Assembly: GCA_043392685.1 (NCBI GenBank)
Contig: JBHZGM010000022.1
Length of the DNA: 64,000 nt
Source of the DNA: Metapseudomonas sp043392685
Lineage (GTDB): Bacteria; Pseudomonadota; Gammaproteobacteria; Pseudomonadales; Pseudomonadaceae
Direction: 5' to 3' (one strand)
In this document: positions 36,369-44,460 of the stretch, one piece after another
Position numbering within the stretch: the first letter of the stretch is position 1
Layout of the letters: each line of letters starts with the position of its first letter
Translations under genes and position numbers: made by a program
The notes under the pieces: generated by a model
Told to the model about the DNA's origin: nothing
The model's database searches: none
What the model saw: the letters and a program-made list of their open reading frames with translations, nothing else

Positions 36369-36653
36369 ATGAGCGAGGCATTGTCCATCCACCATGACCA
36401 GGCAGGTCATCAGTTCGAGACCACCGTGGACGGTCATCGTGCATACCTGGCCTATATGGACCTGGGTAAACAGACGTTGGACATCTATCGCACTTTCGTG
36501 CCGAACGTCCTGCGTGGTCGCGGGATCGCGGCAGCACTGACCGAGTCCGCCCTGGAATATGCCGAGGACAATGGTTACACCGTGATCCCGTCCTGCTCCT
36601 ACGTCGAACGCTACATCGAGCGCCGCCAGCGCCACTCGCAACATAACGCCTGA
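36369..36653 (+). CDS. Small GNAT-type N-acetyltransferase (YjdJ-like)
   Basis: A 94-residue minimal GNAT protein. The acetyl-CoA loop reads RTFVPNVLRGRGIAAALTES and the C-terminal part VIPSCSYVERYIERR is typical of the short YjdJ group. The ATG at 36369 has GAGGAG five bases upstream. The short length lacks the full N-terminal part of larger acetyltransferases. The substrate is unknown. Confidence 0.88.
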   Translation: MSEALSIHHDQAGHQFETTVDGHRAYLAYMDLGKQTLDIYRTFVPNVLRGRGIAAALTESALEYAEDNGYTVIPSCSYVERYIERRQRHSQHNA

Positions 36654-36668
36654 GCGGACGCGCAATGC

Positions 36669-36696
36669 AAAACGCCGGGCAATTGCCCGGCGTTTT
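36669..36696. terminator. Bidirectional terminator
   Basis: A perfect palindrome CGCCGGGCAATTGCCCGGCG flanked by AAAA and TTTT serves both the plus-strand acetyltransferase gene and the convergent DAHP synthase gene. Confidence 0.9.
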
Positions 36697-36712
36697 CGTT
36701 TCTACCCGTCGA

Positions 36713-37786
36713 TCAGCGCTGGCGCTTGGGCAGCACGTCCTTGAGCTTGGCGTGCATGCTGCGCAGGGCCTTCTCGGTGGTATCCCAGTCGATGCAGGCG
36801 TCGGTGACGGAAACGCCGTACTTGAGCTGGCTGAGATCTTTCGGAATCGACTGGTTGCCCCAGCCCAGGTGGCTTTCCACCATCAGACCGACGATGGAGG
36901 TGTTGCCTTCCAGGATCTGGTTGGCGACGTTGTCCATGACCAGGGGCTGCAGGGCTGGATCCTTGTTGGAGTTGGCGTGGCTGCAGTCGACCATGATGTT
37001 CGGGCGGATGCCGGCCTTGGTCAGTTCCTGCTCGCAGATGGCGACGCTGACCGAGTCGTAGTTCGGCTTGCCGTTGCCGCCGCGCAGCACCACGTGGCCA
37101 TAGGCATTGCCCTTGGTGGTGACGATGGACACGCCACCTTCCTGGTTGATGCCGAGGAAGCGGTGCGGGCTTGAGACCGATTGCAGGGCGTTGATCGCCA
37201 CGGTCAGGCTGCCGTCGGTGCCGTTCTTGAAGCCGACCGCGGAAGACAGGCCCGAAGCCATTTCGCGGTGGGTCTGGGATTCGGTGGTACGGGCGCCGAT
37301 GGCCGACCAGCTGATCAGGTCCTGCAGGTACTGCGGGGAGATCGGGTCCAGGGCCTCGGTGGCGGTGGGCAGGCCTTTCTCGGCCAGGTCGCGCAGCAGC
37401 TGGCGGCCGATGTGCAGGCCGTCCTGGATCTTGAAGGAGTCATCCAGGTAGGGGTCGTTGATCAGGCCTTTCCAGCCGACGGTGGTGCGCGGCTTCTCGA
37501 AGTACACGCGCATCACCAGGAAGAGGGTATCGGACAGCTCGGCAGCCAGGCCCTTCAGGCGGTCGGCGTACTCGTGAGCGGCCTTGATGTCGTGGATGGA
37601 GCAGGGGCCCACGACCACGAACAGGCGATGGTCCTTGCCATCGAGGATATTGCGTACCACCTGGCGACCGTTGGCGACGGTGCTCAGGGCTGCATCGGTC
37701 AGGGGAATTTCGCGCTTCAACTGCTCCGGCGTGATCAGGGTCTCGTTGGAGGCAACGTTAAGGTCGTCGATCTGTAAATCAGCCAT
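36713..37786 (-). CDS. aroF: 3-deoxy-7-phosphoheptulonate synthase (DAHP synthase, class I alpha)
   Basis: A 357-residue enzyme that condenses phosphoenolpyruvate and erythrose 4-phosphate at the entry to aromatic amino acid synthesis. The family motifs VVGPCSIHD and VDCSHANSNKD, which hold metal- and substrate-binding residues, are present. The start MADLQID is the usual family N-terminus; an ATG four codons earlier is possible. Which amino acid inhibits it cannot be read from sequence by eye, so the paralogue symbol is uncertain. Confidence 0.92.
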   Translation of the reverse strand: MADLQIDDLNVASNETLITPEQLKREIPLTDAALSTVANGRQVVRNILDGKDHRLFVVVGPCSIHDIKAAHEYADRLKGLAAELSDTLFLVMRVYFEKPRTTVGWKGLINDPYLDDSFKIQDGLHIGRQLLRDLAEKGLPTATEALDPISPQYLQDLISWSAIGARTTESQTHREMASGLSSAVGFKNGTDGSLTVAINALQSVSSPHRFLGINQEGGVSIVTTKGNAYGHVVLRGGNGKPNYDSVSVAICEQELTKAGIRPNIMVDCSHANSNKDPALQPLVMDNVANQILEGNTSIVGLMVESHLGWGNQSIPKDLSQLKYGVSVTDACIDWDTTEKALRSMHAKLKDVLPKRQR

Positions 37787-37954
37787 CGTGCTTTTCATTA
37801 GTCAGGGTCGTCAGGTCACGGGTGCCAGCCGCCAGCGATCCCCGTTTGGCGGAGAGCACAGCAGCAAAAACGCAGCAGGGACAGGAACCTTAACGCTTTC
37901 CACGCAACCTCGACAATGGCGAATGCATGTCTGGAACGTGGAATTTGCACGATT

Positions 37955-38365
37955 TCAGACGGGGGCGAAGTCCGCTGCGTGACGGGCGATCCATTCCTGT
38001 GCCACCTCTTCCGGGGCCAGGGCATGGCCAACGACATCCTCCTGCTGCTTGCGGTACTGCTCGATCAGGCAGATCTGCTCCACCATGCGTGCGCGGAACA
38101 TGTTCTCTTCGTCGGTGAAGGCGATTCCGATCATGTAGTCGTGCGTCTCCTTGTGGCACCAGGCCACGGTTCCTGAAAAGCGTGCCTGTTCGCCCAGCAG
38201 GGGAATGTGCAGTTCCAGGGCGGTGCCGAGCCGAAACGCGCGGGCGGAGTTGCACGCCACCCCACCCAGGCTGATATCGTGCAGCCGCTGCGGGGGCAGG
38301 TGCCTGCCTCTGCGCGGAACCAGCTCCACGGGCATTTCCGTGGGGTGACGCAGGAACTGACGCAT
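37955..38365 (-). CDS. PilZ domain protein
   Basis: A 136-residue protein with a PilZ-like layout: the basic stretch RQFLRHPTEMPVEL at the N-terminus and HDISLGGVAC matching the (D/N)xSxxG element that binds cyclic-di-GMP. The first arginine pattern is shorter than the classical RxxxR, so binding is likely but not certain. GGAG lies nine bases before the ATG at 38365. It is divergent from a thioredoxin-like gene across a 58-base gap. Confidence 0.8.
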   Translation of the reverse strand: MRQFLRHPTEMPVELVPRRGRHLPPQRLHDISLGGVACNSARAFRLGTALELHIPLLGEQARFSGTVAWCHKETHDYMIGIAFTDEENMFRARMVEQICLIEQYRKQQEDVVGHALAPEEVAQEWIARHAADFAPV

Positions 38366-38407
38366 GATCGCGAACTCCCGGAGTCTCGAATCCGGCATTG
38401 CCGAAGA

Positions 38408-38436
38408 CACTATAGTGCCCGAGATGGAGCTGTCCG
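38408..38436. promoter_or_regulatory. Palindromic -10 region between pilZ-type and thioredoxin-like genes
   Basis: CACTATAGTG (38408-38417) is a perfect palindrome that reads TATAGT on both strands. For the PilZ gene, CGGACA lies 16 bases upstream on the minus strand (38431-38436). On the plus strand the same box would start RNA almost at the next ATG. Confidence 0.35.
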
Positions 38437-38750
38437 ACCTGGACGCCGACCACCGTCTGCTTGATCTTCCCGGTACTTCCCTGGTGATCTTTACCAGCAC
38501 GGGCTGTGCCAGTTGTCGCTGGGCCCGCGAGCATCTGCCGGGTGCGGGCCTGCCGGTGGAGCGATTGTGCTGGATAGATGCCGGCAATAATGGTGGGCTC
38601 GTGCAGCGCTATGAGGTATTCCACCTTCCTGCGTTATTCGTGGTTCGAAATGGCGATTTCCATGGCGCGCTGCATTCCAGCCTGCGGCGCGACGATCTGA
38701 TTCAAGCCCTGGACCGGGCGCTGGCCCGGCCGGCAGAGGAGCTTCCCTAG
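38424..38750 (+). CDS. Thioredoxin-like protein
   Basis: A 108-residue cytoplasmic thioredoxin fold with the active site C28-A-S-C31 (VIFTSTGCASCRWARE) and the cis-proline region VFHLPALFVV. The central CASC differs from the CGPC of classical thioredoxins. Its stop directly abuts the ATG of the next gene (TAGATG), so it forms an operon with the reductase downstream. The start at 38424 is not certain; an in-frame ATG at 38364 would give a 128-residue form. Confidence 0.8.
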   Translation: MELSDLDADHRLLDLPGTSLVIFTSTGCASCRWAREHLPGAGLPVERLCWIDAGNNGGLVQRYEVFHLPALFVVRNGDFHGALHSSLRRDDLIQALDRALARPAEELP

Positions 38751-39704
38751 ATGAGTTCAAGCAAACCGCGCATCGGCATCATCGGTACCGGCGCCATCGG
38801 CGGCTTTTACGGCGTGATGCTGGCCCGTGCCGGCTTCGACGTGCATTTCCTGCTGCGCAGCGAGTACGACGCCGTGGCTGCACGCGGCCTGCAGCTGAAC
38901 AGCGTAGTGCACGGCGCCCAGGCACTGTTCCCGGCCCAGGCCTATCGCGACGCTGCCGACATGCCGCCGTGCGATTGGCTGCTGGTGGGCGCCAAGACCA
39001 CCAGCAACGCCGCGCTGGCTCCAGTGATCGCCAAGGCCGCGGCGCCTGGTGCCAAGGTGGTCCTGCTGCAGAATGGCCTGGCCGTGGAGGATGCGCTGCG
39101 TCCGCTGCTGCCCGAGTCCCTGCATCTGCTCGGCGGACTCTGCTACATCTGCGTGCACCGCTCGGCACCGGGGGTGATCGAGCACCAGTCCCTGGGGGCG
39201 GTGAACCTGGGCTATCACTCCGGCCCGGCCGGTGATGACGCTGAGCGGCAGGCGCTGGCAGAGGAGGGCTCGGCGCTTTTCAAGGCGGCTGGCATCGATT
39301 CGGCCGCCGTCGCCAACCTGGACCAGGCGCGCTGGCAGAAGCTGGTGTGGAACGTGCCTTATAACGGCCTGTCGGTGCTGCTCGATGCCGGCACCACCGC
39401 GCTCATGGGTAACACCGACAGCCGCGAGCTGATCCAGGCGATCATGCAGGAAGTGGTGGATGCCGCCACCGCCCTCGGTCATCGCATGCCGGACAACTTC
39501 GCCGCCAAGCTGCTGGCGTCCACCGATCGCATGCCCGATTACCTGCCGAGCATGTACCACGACTTCGTGCAGAAGCGCCCGCTGGAGCTCGCTGCCATCT
39601 ACGAGGCCCCGCTGGCTGCCGCTGCTGCGGCCGGCTTCGAGATGCCGCGCATCCGTGCGCTCTACCAGGCGCTACGCTTCATCGACGCACGCAACCAGGG
39701 CTGA
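38751..39704 (+). CDS. 2-dehydropantoate 2-reductase family protein
   Basis: A 317-residue NADPH-dependent reductase of the PanE/ApbA family. The nucleotide fold opens with IGIIGTGAIGGFYGVMLARAG, the middle carries KTTSNAALAPVIA and QNGLAVEDAL, and the C-terminal helical domain includes RWQKLVWNVPYNGLSVLLDA with the conserved lysine. PanE makes pantoate for coenzyme A. Pseudomonads have several paralogues, so the exact substrate is uncertain. It follows the thioredoxin-like gene without a gap. Confidence 0.88.
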   Translation: MSSSKPRIGIIGTGAIGGFYGVMLARAGFDVHFLLRSEYDAVAARGLQLNSVVHGAQALFPAQAYRDAADMPPCDWLLVGAKTTSNAALAPVIAKAAAPGAKVVLLQNGLAVEDALRPLLPESLHLLGGLCYICVHRSAPGVIEHQSLGAVNLGYHSGPAGDDAERQALAEEGSALFKAAGIDSAAVANLDQARWQKLVWNVPYNGLSVLLDAGTTALMGNTDSRELIQAIMQEVVDAATALGHRMPDNFAAKLLASTDRMPDYLPSMYHDFVQKRPLELAAIYEAPLAAAAAAGFEMPRIRALYQALRFIDARNQG

Positions 39705-39717
39705 GAGGCGGACCTCC

Positions 39718-40623
39718 ATGGGCAAGGGGCTGGATGACAAGCTGGTACTGGCGATTTCCTCGCGGGCGCTGTTCGACCTGGACGAAAGCCATAGGGTCTA
39801 CGAGGCGGAAGGCATAGAAGCCTACCGCCAGTACCAGATCGAGCACGAGGACGAGGTGCTGGAGCCCGGTGATGCCTATCCGCTGGTGGAGAAACTGCTC
39901 GGCCTGAACGAGCAGCTCGGCCAGCCGCGGGTGGAGGTCATCCTGGTGTCGCGCAACAGCGCCGACACCGGCCTGCGCGCGTTCAATTCCATCCAGCACT
40001 ATGGCCTTGGCATCTCCCGCGCGGCCTTCGTTGGCGGGCGTAGCCCGGAACCCTACCTGCGTGCCTTCGGTTGCCACTTGTTCCTGTCCACCCACGCCGA
40101 AGACGTGCGCCGGGCCCTGCAGAGCGGCTTTGCCGCCGCCACCATCCTGTCCGGCGGCCCGCGACGGGCGGCCAGCAACGAGTTGCGTATCGCCTTCGAC
40201 GGAGATGCGGTGCTCTTCTCCGATCATTCCGAACGCATCTACCAGACCGGCGGCCTCGAAGCCTTCCAAGCCCACGAGCGCGACTCGGCCCGCGAACCGC
40301 TGGATGGCGGCCCCTTCAAGCCCTTCCTCTCGGCGCTGAACCGGCTGCAGCAGGAGTTCCCGGCGGACGCCTGTCCGATCCGCACGGCGCTGGTGACCGC
40401 GCGTTCGGCGCCGGCCCACGAGCGGGTCATCCGCACCCTGCGCGAATGGGATATCCGCCTGGACGAGTCCTTCTTCCTCGGTGGACTGGAAAAGGCCGCG
40501 ATCCTCGAGACCTTCGGCGCGGATGTGTTCTTCGACGATCAGGCCGGGCACTGTGAAAAAGCGCGCGATGTGGTGGCTACCGGGCACGTGCCCCATGGGG
40601 TGAGCAACGAGTCACAGTTCTGA
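39718..40623 (+). CDS. 5'-nucleotidase (cytosolic type I family)
   Basis: A 301-residue protein of the 5'-nucleotidase family. It opens LVLAISSRALFDLDESHRVY, where the family's usual DxDxT-like nucleophile region appears as FDLDESH, and contains VILVSRNSADTGLRAFNSI and FFLGGLEKAAILETFGADVFF. It should dephosphorylate nucleoside monophosphates. It lies 13 bases after the reductase gene, so the three genes from 38424 probably form one operon. Confidence 0.85.
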   Translation: MGKGLDDKLVLAISSRALFDLDESHRVYEAEGIEAYRQYQIEHEDEVLEPGDAYPLVEKLLGLNEQLGQPRVEVILVSRNSADTGLRAFNSIQHYGLGISRAAFVGGRSPEPYLRAFGCHLFLSTHAEDVRRALQSGFAAATILSGGPRRAASNELRIAFDGDAVLFSDHSERIYQTGGLEAFQAHERDSAREPLDGGPFKPFLSALNRLQQEFPADACPIRTALVTARSAPAHERVIRTLREWDIRLDESFFLGGLEKAAILETFGADVFFDDQAGHCEKARDVVATGHVPHGVSNESQF

Positions 40624-40667
40624 CTAAGCTCTGGTGAGGCCAGCCATGCACGGCGGTAGGAGGCCTC

Positions 40668-41168
40668 ATGATTCGCTCCATTCTCTATGCCACGGACCTC
40701 GGTCTTTATGCTCCCTATGTACTGCAACATGCTCTGTCCCTTGCCAGGGCCTACAACGCCCAGCTCTATGTAGTGCACGCGGTCGAACCCCTGGGTCTGT
40801 TCGCCGAGTCGGTGCTGCAGACCTATCTCGATGACGACACCCTGAAAGAGCTGCGGGCCAAAGGGCTTGGCACCGTCATGTCGAGCATCGAGCAGCGGGT
40901 GCTGGAGGGATTTCGTGACGAAATGGGCGAAGCCGTCCAGGACCTCGACATGATCCGCGCCGTGCGGGTCGTTCAGGGTGATCCGCCGCTGGTCATCCTT
41001 GAAGAAGTGCAGAAGCTTTCGGTGGACCTGCTGGTGGTGGGGAGCCACAGCCACGGGACGCCGTTGGAGACGCCGCTGGGTCGTACCGCGGCGCGACTCG
41101 TCCAGTTGTCCGAGGTGCCGGTGTATCTGGTGCCGATGCTCCAGCATCGTGGACGCAACGACTTCTGA
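40668..41168 (+). CDS. Universal stress protein (UspA family), degenerate ATP motif
   Basis: A 166-residue single-domain Usp protein (ILYATDLGLYAPYVLQHALS). The C-terminal part reads VVGSHSHGTPLETPLGRTA. The usual ATP-binding pattern G-2X-G-9X-G-S/T is broken here, with Ser at the second glycine and Arg after the last one, so ATP binding is doubtful. AGGAGG precedes the ATG. It lies 44 bases after the nucleotidase gene and 119 bases before cysB. Confidence 0.88.
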   Translation: MIRSILYATDLGLYAPYVLQHALSLARAYNAQLYVVHAVEPLGLFAESVLQTYLDDDTLKELRAKGLGTVMSSIEQRVLEGFRDEMGEAVQDLDMIRAVRVVQGDPPLVILEEVQKLSVDLLVVGSHSHGTPLETPLGRTAARLVQLSEVPVYLVPMLQHRGRNDF

Positions 41169-41224
41169 CTGCCGCTGGTCGCTCGTTGTGCAAAGCAGAA
41201 AAAAACGTCTAGTTTTATTCAGCA

Positions 41225-41240
41225 AACCATTAATATGGTT
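41225..41240. promoter_or_regulatory. Inverted repeat in the cysB promoter region
   Basis: AACCAT and ATGGTT enclose TAAT, 47 bases upstream of the cysB ATG in an AT-rich section. CysB-type regulators often repress their own gene, so this is a candidate operator. No experimental consensus was compared. Confidence 0.35.
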
Positions 41241-41287
41241 ATAAACGCCGTCGACATCCTGCGGCGTAATCGCTTTGAGGATTGTCT

Positions 41288-42262
41288 ATGAAGCTCCAGC
41301 AATTGCGCTACATCTGGGAAGTGGCGCACCACGACCTCAACGTGTCCGCCACTGCGCAAAGTCTCTATACGTCGCAGCCGGGCATCAGCAAGCAGATTCG
41401 CCTGCTGGAAGACGAGCTGGGCGTCGAAGTATTCGCCCGCAGCGGCAAGCACCTCACCCGCGTCACCCCGGCCGGCGAGCGCATCATCACCACCGCCGGC
41501 GAAATCCTGCGCAAGGTCGAGAGCATCAAGCAGATCGCCCAGGAGTTTTCCAACGAGAAGAAAGGCACCCTGTCCATCGCCACCACCCACACCCAGGCGC
41601 GCTATGCGCTGCCGCCGGTGATCGGTGGCTTCATCAAGCAGTACCCCGACGTCGCCCTGCACATGCACCAGGGCACCCCGATGCAGATCGCGGAAATGGC
41701 CGCTGACGGCACCGTCGACTTCGCCATCGCCACCGAAGCACTGGAGCTCTTCGGCGACCTGGTGATGATGCCGTGCTACCGCTGGAACCGCTGCGTCATC
41801 GTTCCCCAGGGGCACCCGCTGGCCAAGCTGCCCAAGCTGACCCTCGAAGCCCTGGCCGAGCATCCCATCGTCACCTACGTATTCGGTTTCACCGGCCGCT
41901 CCAAGCTGGACGAAGCCTTCAGCCACCGCGGCCTGACTCCGAAGGTGGTGTTCACCGCCGCCGACGCCGATGTGATCAAGACCTACGTGCGGCTGGGGCT
42001 GGGCGTGGGCATCGTGGCCAAGATGGCGGTGGACGCCAAGCTCGACAGCGACCTGGTGGTGCTGGATGCCAGCGAACTGTTCGAAGCCAGCGTGACCAAG
42101 ATCGGTTTCCGCCGTGGCACCTTCCTGCGTGGATTCATGTGCGACTTCATCGAGAAGTTCGCTCCGCACCTGACCCGCGACGTCCAGGCCAAGGCCGTGC
42201 AGTGTCACAACAAGGCCGAGCTGGACGAGCTGTTCCACGACGTGGAGTTGCCCACCTACTGA
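41288..42262 (+). CDS. cysB: LysR-type sulfur regulator CysB
   Basis: A 324-residue LysR regulator, the exact length of CysB. The winged-helix domain (residues 1-60) contains MKLQQLRYIWEVAHHDLNVSATAQ, and the effector domain carries THTQARYALPP, where N-acetylserine binding residues lie. It activates sulfate assimilation and cysteine synthesis genes, including cysH just downstream. The ATG at 41288 is preceded by TTGAGGA. An upstream TTG two codons earlier is less likely. Confidence 0.96.
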   Translation: MKLQQLRYIWEVAHHDLNVSATAQSLYTSQPGISKQIRLLEDELGVEVFARSGKHLTRVTPAGERIITTAGEILRKVESIKQIAQEFSNEKKGTLSIATTHTQARYALPPVIGGFIKQYPDVALHMHQGTPMQIAEMAADGTVDFAIATEALELFGDLVMMPCYRWNRCVIVPQGHPLAKLPKLTLEALAEHPIVTYVFGFTGRSKLDEAFSHRGLTPKVVFTAADADVIKTYVRLGLGVGIVAKMAVDAKLDSDLVVLDASELFEASVTKIGFRRGTFLRGFMCDFIEKFAPHLTRDVQAKAVQCHNKAELDELFHDVELPTY

Positions 42263-42280
42263 GTGGCATTCCAAAGAAAA

Positions 42281-42310
42281 GCCCGGCCAATGAAATGCCG
42301 GGCTTTTTCT
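42281..42310 (+). terminator. Terminator of cysB
   Basis: Arms AGCCCGGC and GCCGGGCT with a T run, 18 bases after the stop. A small REP-type fragment (CGCGATTGAAATCGCG, 42317-42332) follows. Confidence 0.88.
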
Positions 42311-42373
42311 TCATTCGCGATTGAAATCGCGCACAGGCACAACGTAGCCTTCCCGCCCCACAATGCTTGGGAT

Positions 42374-42727
42374 TCAGAGCCGATCCAGTCCGTCGCGTTC
42401 AGCCAGGCCCTTGAGTTGACCCACTTCTTCGCTCGTGGGCGCAGGGGCGGGGGAGAGTGGCTGCAGCACGTCGCGGACGAAGGCGAGGAACACGGTGTAG
42501 ACCTGCTCACGGCCGTCGTCGTGACGCACCACGAAGAAGGGCGCGGTATCCACGCCGTAATGCTGCGCCGCCATCCAGCCGGCGCTGGCCGGGTTGCGCT
42601 CGTCGGCCACGAGGATGCGGTCGATCCGCCCCAGGTGGCCGCCGCGCTCAAGGCGTTCCATCACATCCCGGCATTTGCGGCAGTCCTGGCCATCGGCCAG
42701 GACTTTCTTCACCAGGGTGATGCGCAC
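42374..42727 (-). CDS. Thioredoxin/glutaredoxin-like protein coupled to cysH
   Basis: A 117-residue protein with an early C16-R-K-C19 pair (QDCRKCRDVMERLERGG), a redox-fold section IDRILVADERN and VDTAPFFVVRHDDG with the cis-proline. It lies three bases after the cysH stop. APS reductase needs a thiol donor for each turnover, so it may reduce CysH, but this is inference from gene order. It is conserved next to cysH in Pseudomonas. Confidence 0.8.
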   Translation of the reverse strand: MRITLVKKVLADGQDCRKCRDVMERLERGGHLGRIDRILVADERNPASAGWMAAQHYGVDTAPFFVVRHDDGREQVYTVFLAFVRDVLQPLSPAPAPTSEEVGQLKGLAERDGLDRL

Positions 42728-42730
42728 GGC

Positions 42731-43465
42731 TCAAGCCTTGCTGATCAGGTTGCCGGCGTGCAGGCCGCACTCCTTCTGGGTGGCTTCTTCCCACCACCAG
42801 CGGCCTTCACGCTCATGCTGGTTCGGCAGCACCGGGCGGGTGCAGGGTTCGCAGCCGATGCTGATGAAGCCGCGCTCGTGCAGCGGGTTATAGGGAATCT
42901 CCAGCATGCGGATGTAGGCCCAGACTTCCTCGCTGGTCATCTGCGCCAGCGGGTTGAACTTGTACAGCGGCTTGTCCGGAGTGGAGAAGGCGCCGTCCAC
43001 TTCCAGTACCGCCACCTGGGAACGGGTGCCGGGGCTCTGGTCGCGGCGCTGGCCTGTGGCCCAGGCAGTCACGCTGGCGAGCTTGCGCCGGAGCGGTTCG
43101 ATCTTGCGGATGCCGCAGCACTCGCTGTGACCGTCCTTGAAGAAGCTGAACAGGCCCTTTTCCTTGACGAAGGGTTCCAGCAGGCGCGGGTCCGGCGTCA
43201 GCACCTCGATGGCGATGCCGTAGTGCTCGCGCACCTGCTCGATGAAGCGGTAGGTTTCCGGATGCAGGCGGCCGGTATCCAGGCTGAATACCTTGACGTT
43301 CTTGTTCAGTTTCCAGGCCATGTCCACCAGCACCACATCTTCGGCGCCGCTGAAGGAGATCCACAGTTCGTCACCGAAATGCTCGAAGGCGAGTTTGAGG
43401 ATGTCCTGGGGGGACTTGCTGGCATAGCTCGCCGCCAGTTCGGCGACGTCGAAGGGTTGGCTCAT
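42731..43465 (-). CDS. cysH: Adenylyl-sulfate (APS) reductase CysH
   Basis: A 244-residue enzyme that reduces activated sulfate to sulfite. The four iron-sulfur ligands are present as C116-C117 and C205/C208 in GCEPC, which marks the [4Fe-4S] APS-using type of Pseudomonas rather than the PAPS-only E. coli type. The catalytic cysteine is C233 in KECGLH. The PP-loop-like ISFSGAEDVVL lies near the N-terminus. It diverges from thrH; CysB, encoded nearby, is its expected activator. Confidence 0.95.
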   Translation of the reverse strand: MSQPFDVAELAASYASKSPQDILKLAFEHFGDELWISFSGAEDVVLVDMAWKLNKNVKVFSLDTGRLHPETYRFIEQVREHYGIAIEVLTPDPRLLEPFVKEKGLFSFFKDGHSECCGIRKIEPLRRKLASVTAWATGQRRDQSPGTRSQVAVLEVDGAFSTPDKPLYKFNPLAQMTSEEVWAYIRMLEIPYNPLHERGFISIGCEPCTRPVLPNQHEREGRWWWEEATQKECGLHAGNLISKA

Positions 43466-43659
43466 CAGGCAGGCTTCCTTATAGGGAGTGGCGCTGGGCG
43501 CGCTCTATGGCGCGCATCTTAACAAAGGGTGAGTTATGCCCCTAAATAACCATCAGGAAGTAGCACTGCCATATTTGGCTATAAGTGGCGCGTTGCACCG
43601 CCTGGGGGGAGCGGATAGAGTGCCGCCTCCAATCAAAAAGCCATGCGGGGAAATTGCTC

Positions 43660-44277
43660 GTGGAAATCGCCTGTCTCGACCTTGAAGGTGTACTGGTTCC
43701 GGAAATCTGGATCGCCTTTGCGGAAAAAACCGGAATCGAAGCGCTCAAGGCGACCACCCGGGACATCCCGGACTACGACGTGCTGATGAAGCAGCGTCTG
43801 CGCATCCTCGACGAGCATGGCCTGAAGCTGTCCGACATCCAGGAAGTGATCGCCACCCTGAAGCCGCTGGAAGGCGCCGTCGAGTTCGTCGACTGGCTGC
43901 GCGAGCGCTTCCAGGTCGTCATCCTTTCCGACACTTTCTACGAATTCTCCCAGCCGCTGATGCGCCAGCTCGGCTTCCCGACGCTGCTCTGCCACCGCCT
44001 GATCACCGACGACACCGATCGCGTGGTGAGCTACCAGCTGCGCCAGAAGGATCCCAAGCGTCAGTCCGTGATCGCCTTCAAGAGCCTCTACTACCGCGTG
44101 ATCGCCGCTGGCGACTCCTACAACGACACCACCATGCTCAGCGAAGCCCACGCCGGCATCCTGTTCCATGCCCCGGAAAACGTGATCCGCGAGTTCCCGC
44201 AGTTCCCGGCGGTGCATACCTACGAAGACCTCAAGCGCGAGTTCATCAAGGCCTCCAGCCGCCAGCTGAGCCTCTGA
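43660..44277 (+). CDS. thrH: Phosphoserine phosphatase / homoserine phosphotransferase ThrH
   Basis: A 205-residue HAD-family enzyme, the exact length of P. aeruginosa ThrH. The nucleophile motif is CLDLEGVLVPE. Later motifs are ILSDTFYEF and AAGDSYNDTTML. It dephosphorylates phosphoserine and can transfer the phosphate to homoserine, which bypasses ThrB. The start is GTG at 43660, with GGGGA nine bases upstream; the open frame continues 25 codons upstream without family similarity. Confidence 0.95.
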   Translation: MEIACLDLEGVLVPEIWIAFAEKTGIEALKATTRDIPDYDVLMKQRLRILDEHGLKLSDIQEVIATLKPLEGAVEFVDWLRERFQVVILSDTFYEFSQPLMRQLGFPTLLCHRLITDDTDRVVSYQLRQKDPKRQSVIAFKSLYYRVIAAGDSYNDTTMLSEAHAGILFHAPENVIREFPQFPAVHTYEDLKREFIKASSRQLSL

Positions 44278-44290
44278 GCCTGTCGCCCAT

Positions 44291-44318
44291 GAAAAAGCCC
44301 GCGAAAGCGGGCTTTTTC
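44291..44318 (+). terminator. Terminator of thrH
   Basis: GAAAAAGCCCGC and GCGGGCTTTTTC form 12-base arms around GAAA. The A/T ends would let it work in both directions, but the next gene downstream (pabB) also ends near here on the other strand. Confidence 0.9.
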
Positions 44319-44349
44319 ATTTCTGTTGGCTGAAGGGCTCCAGGAACCT

Positions 44350-44447
44350 TGTGGGGGCGAATTCATTCGCTAAGGGCAGCGCAGCTGCCCCAGGTCGTTA
44401 AAGGGGCAGGCCATAGGCCCGCACAGCGATTGAAATCTCCCCCACAG
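44350..44447. repeat. REP-type element, GTGGGGGCGAATTCATTCGC family (copy 1)
   Basis: The left end GTGGGGGCGAATTCATTCGC and the right end GCGATTGAAATCTCCCCCAC are inverted. The interior holds a GGGCAGC-GCAGCTGCCC hairpin and a GGGCAGGCC...GGCCC stretch. Two near-identical copies lie at 45970 and 46972. Confidence 0.88.
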
Positions 44448-44460
44448 ATGAACGATTCAC

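Noticed and set aside
37799..37954. Possible attenuator leader peptide before the DAHP synthase gene
   Set aside because: A frame with several Phe, Leu and Cys codons is present, but it has no start codon with a ribosome site and no terminator/antiterminator pair that I can see.
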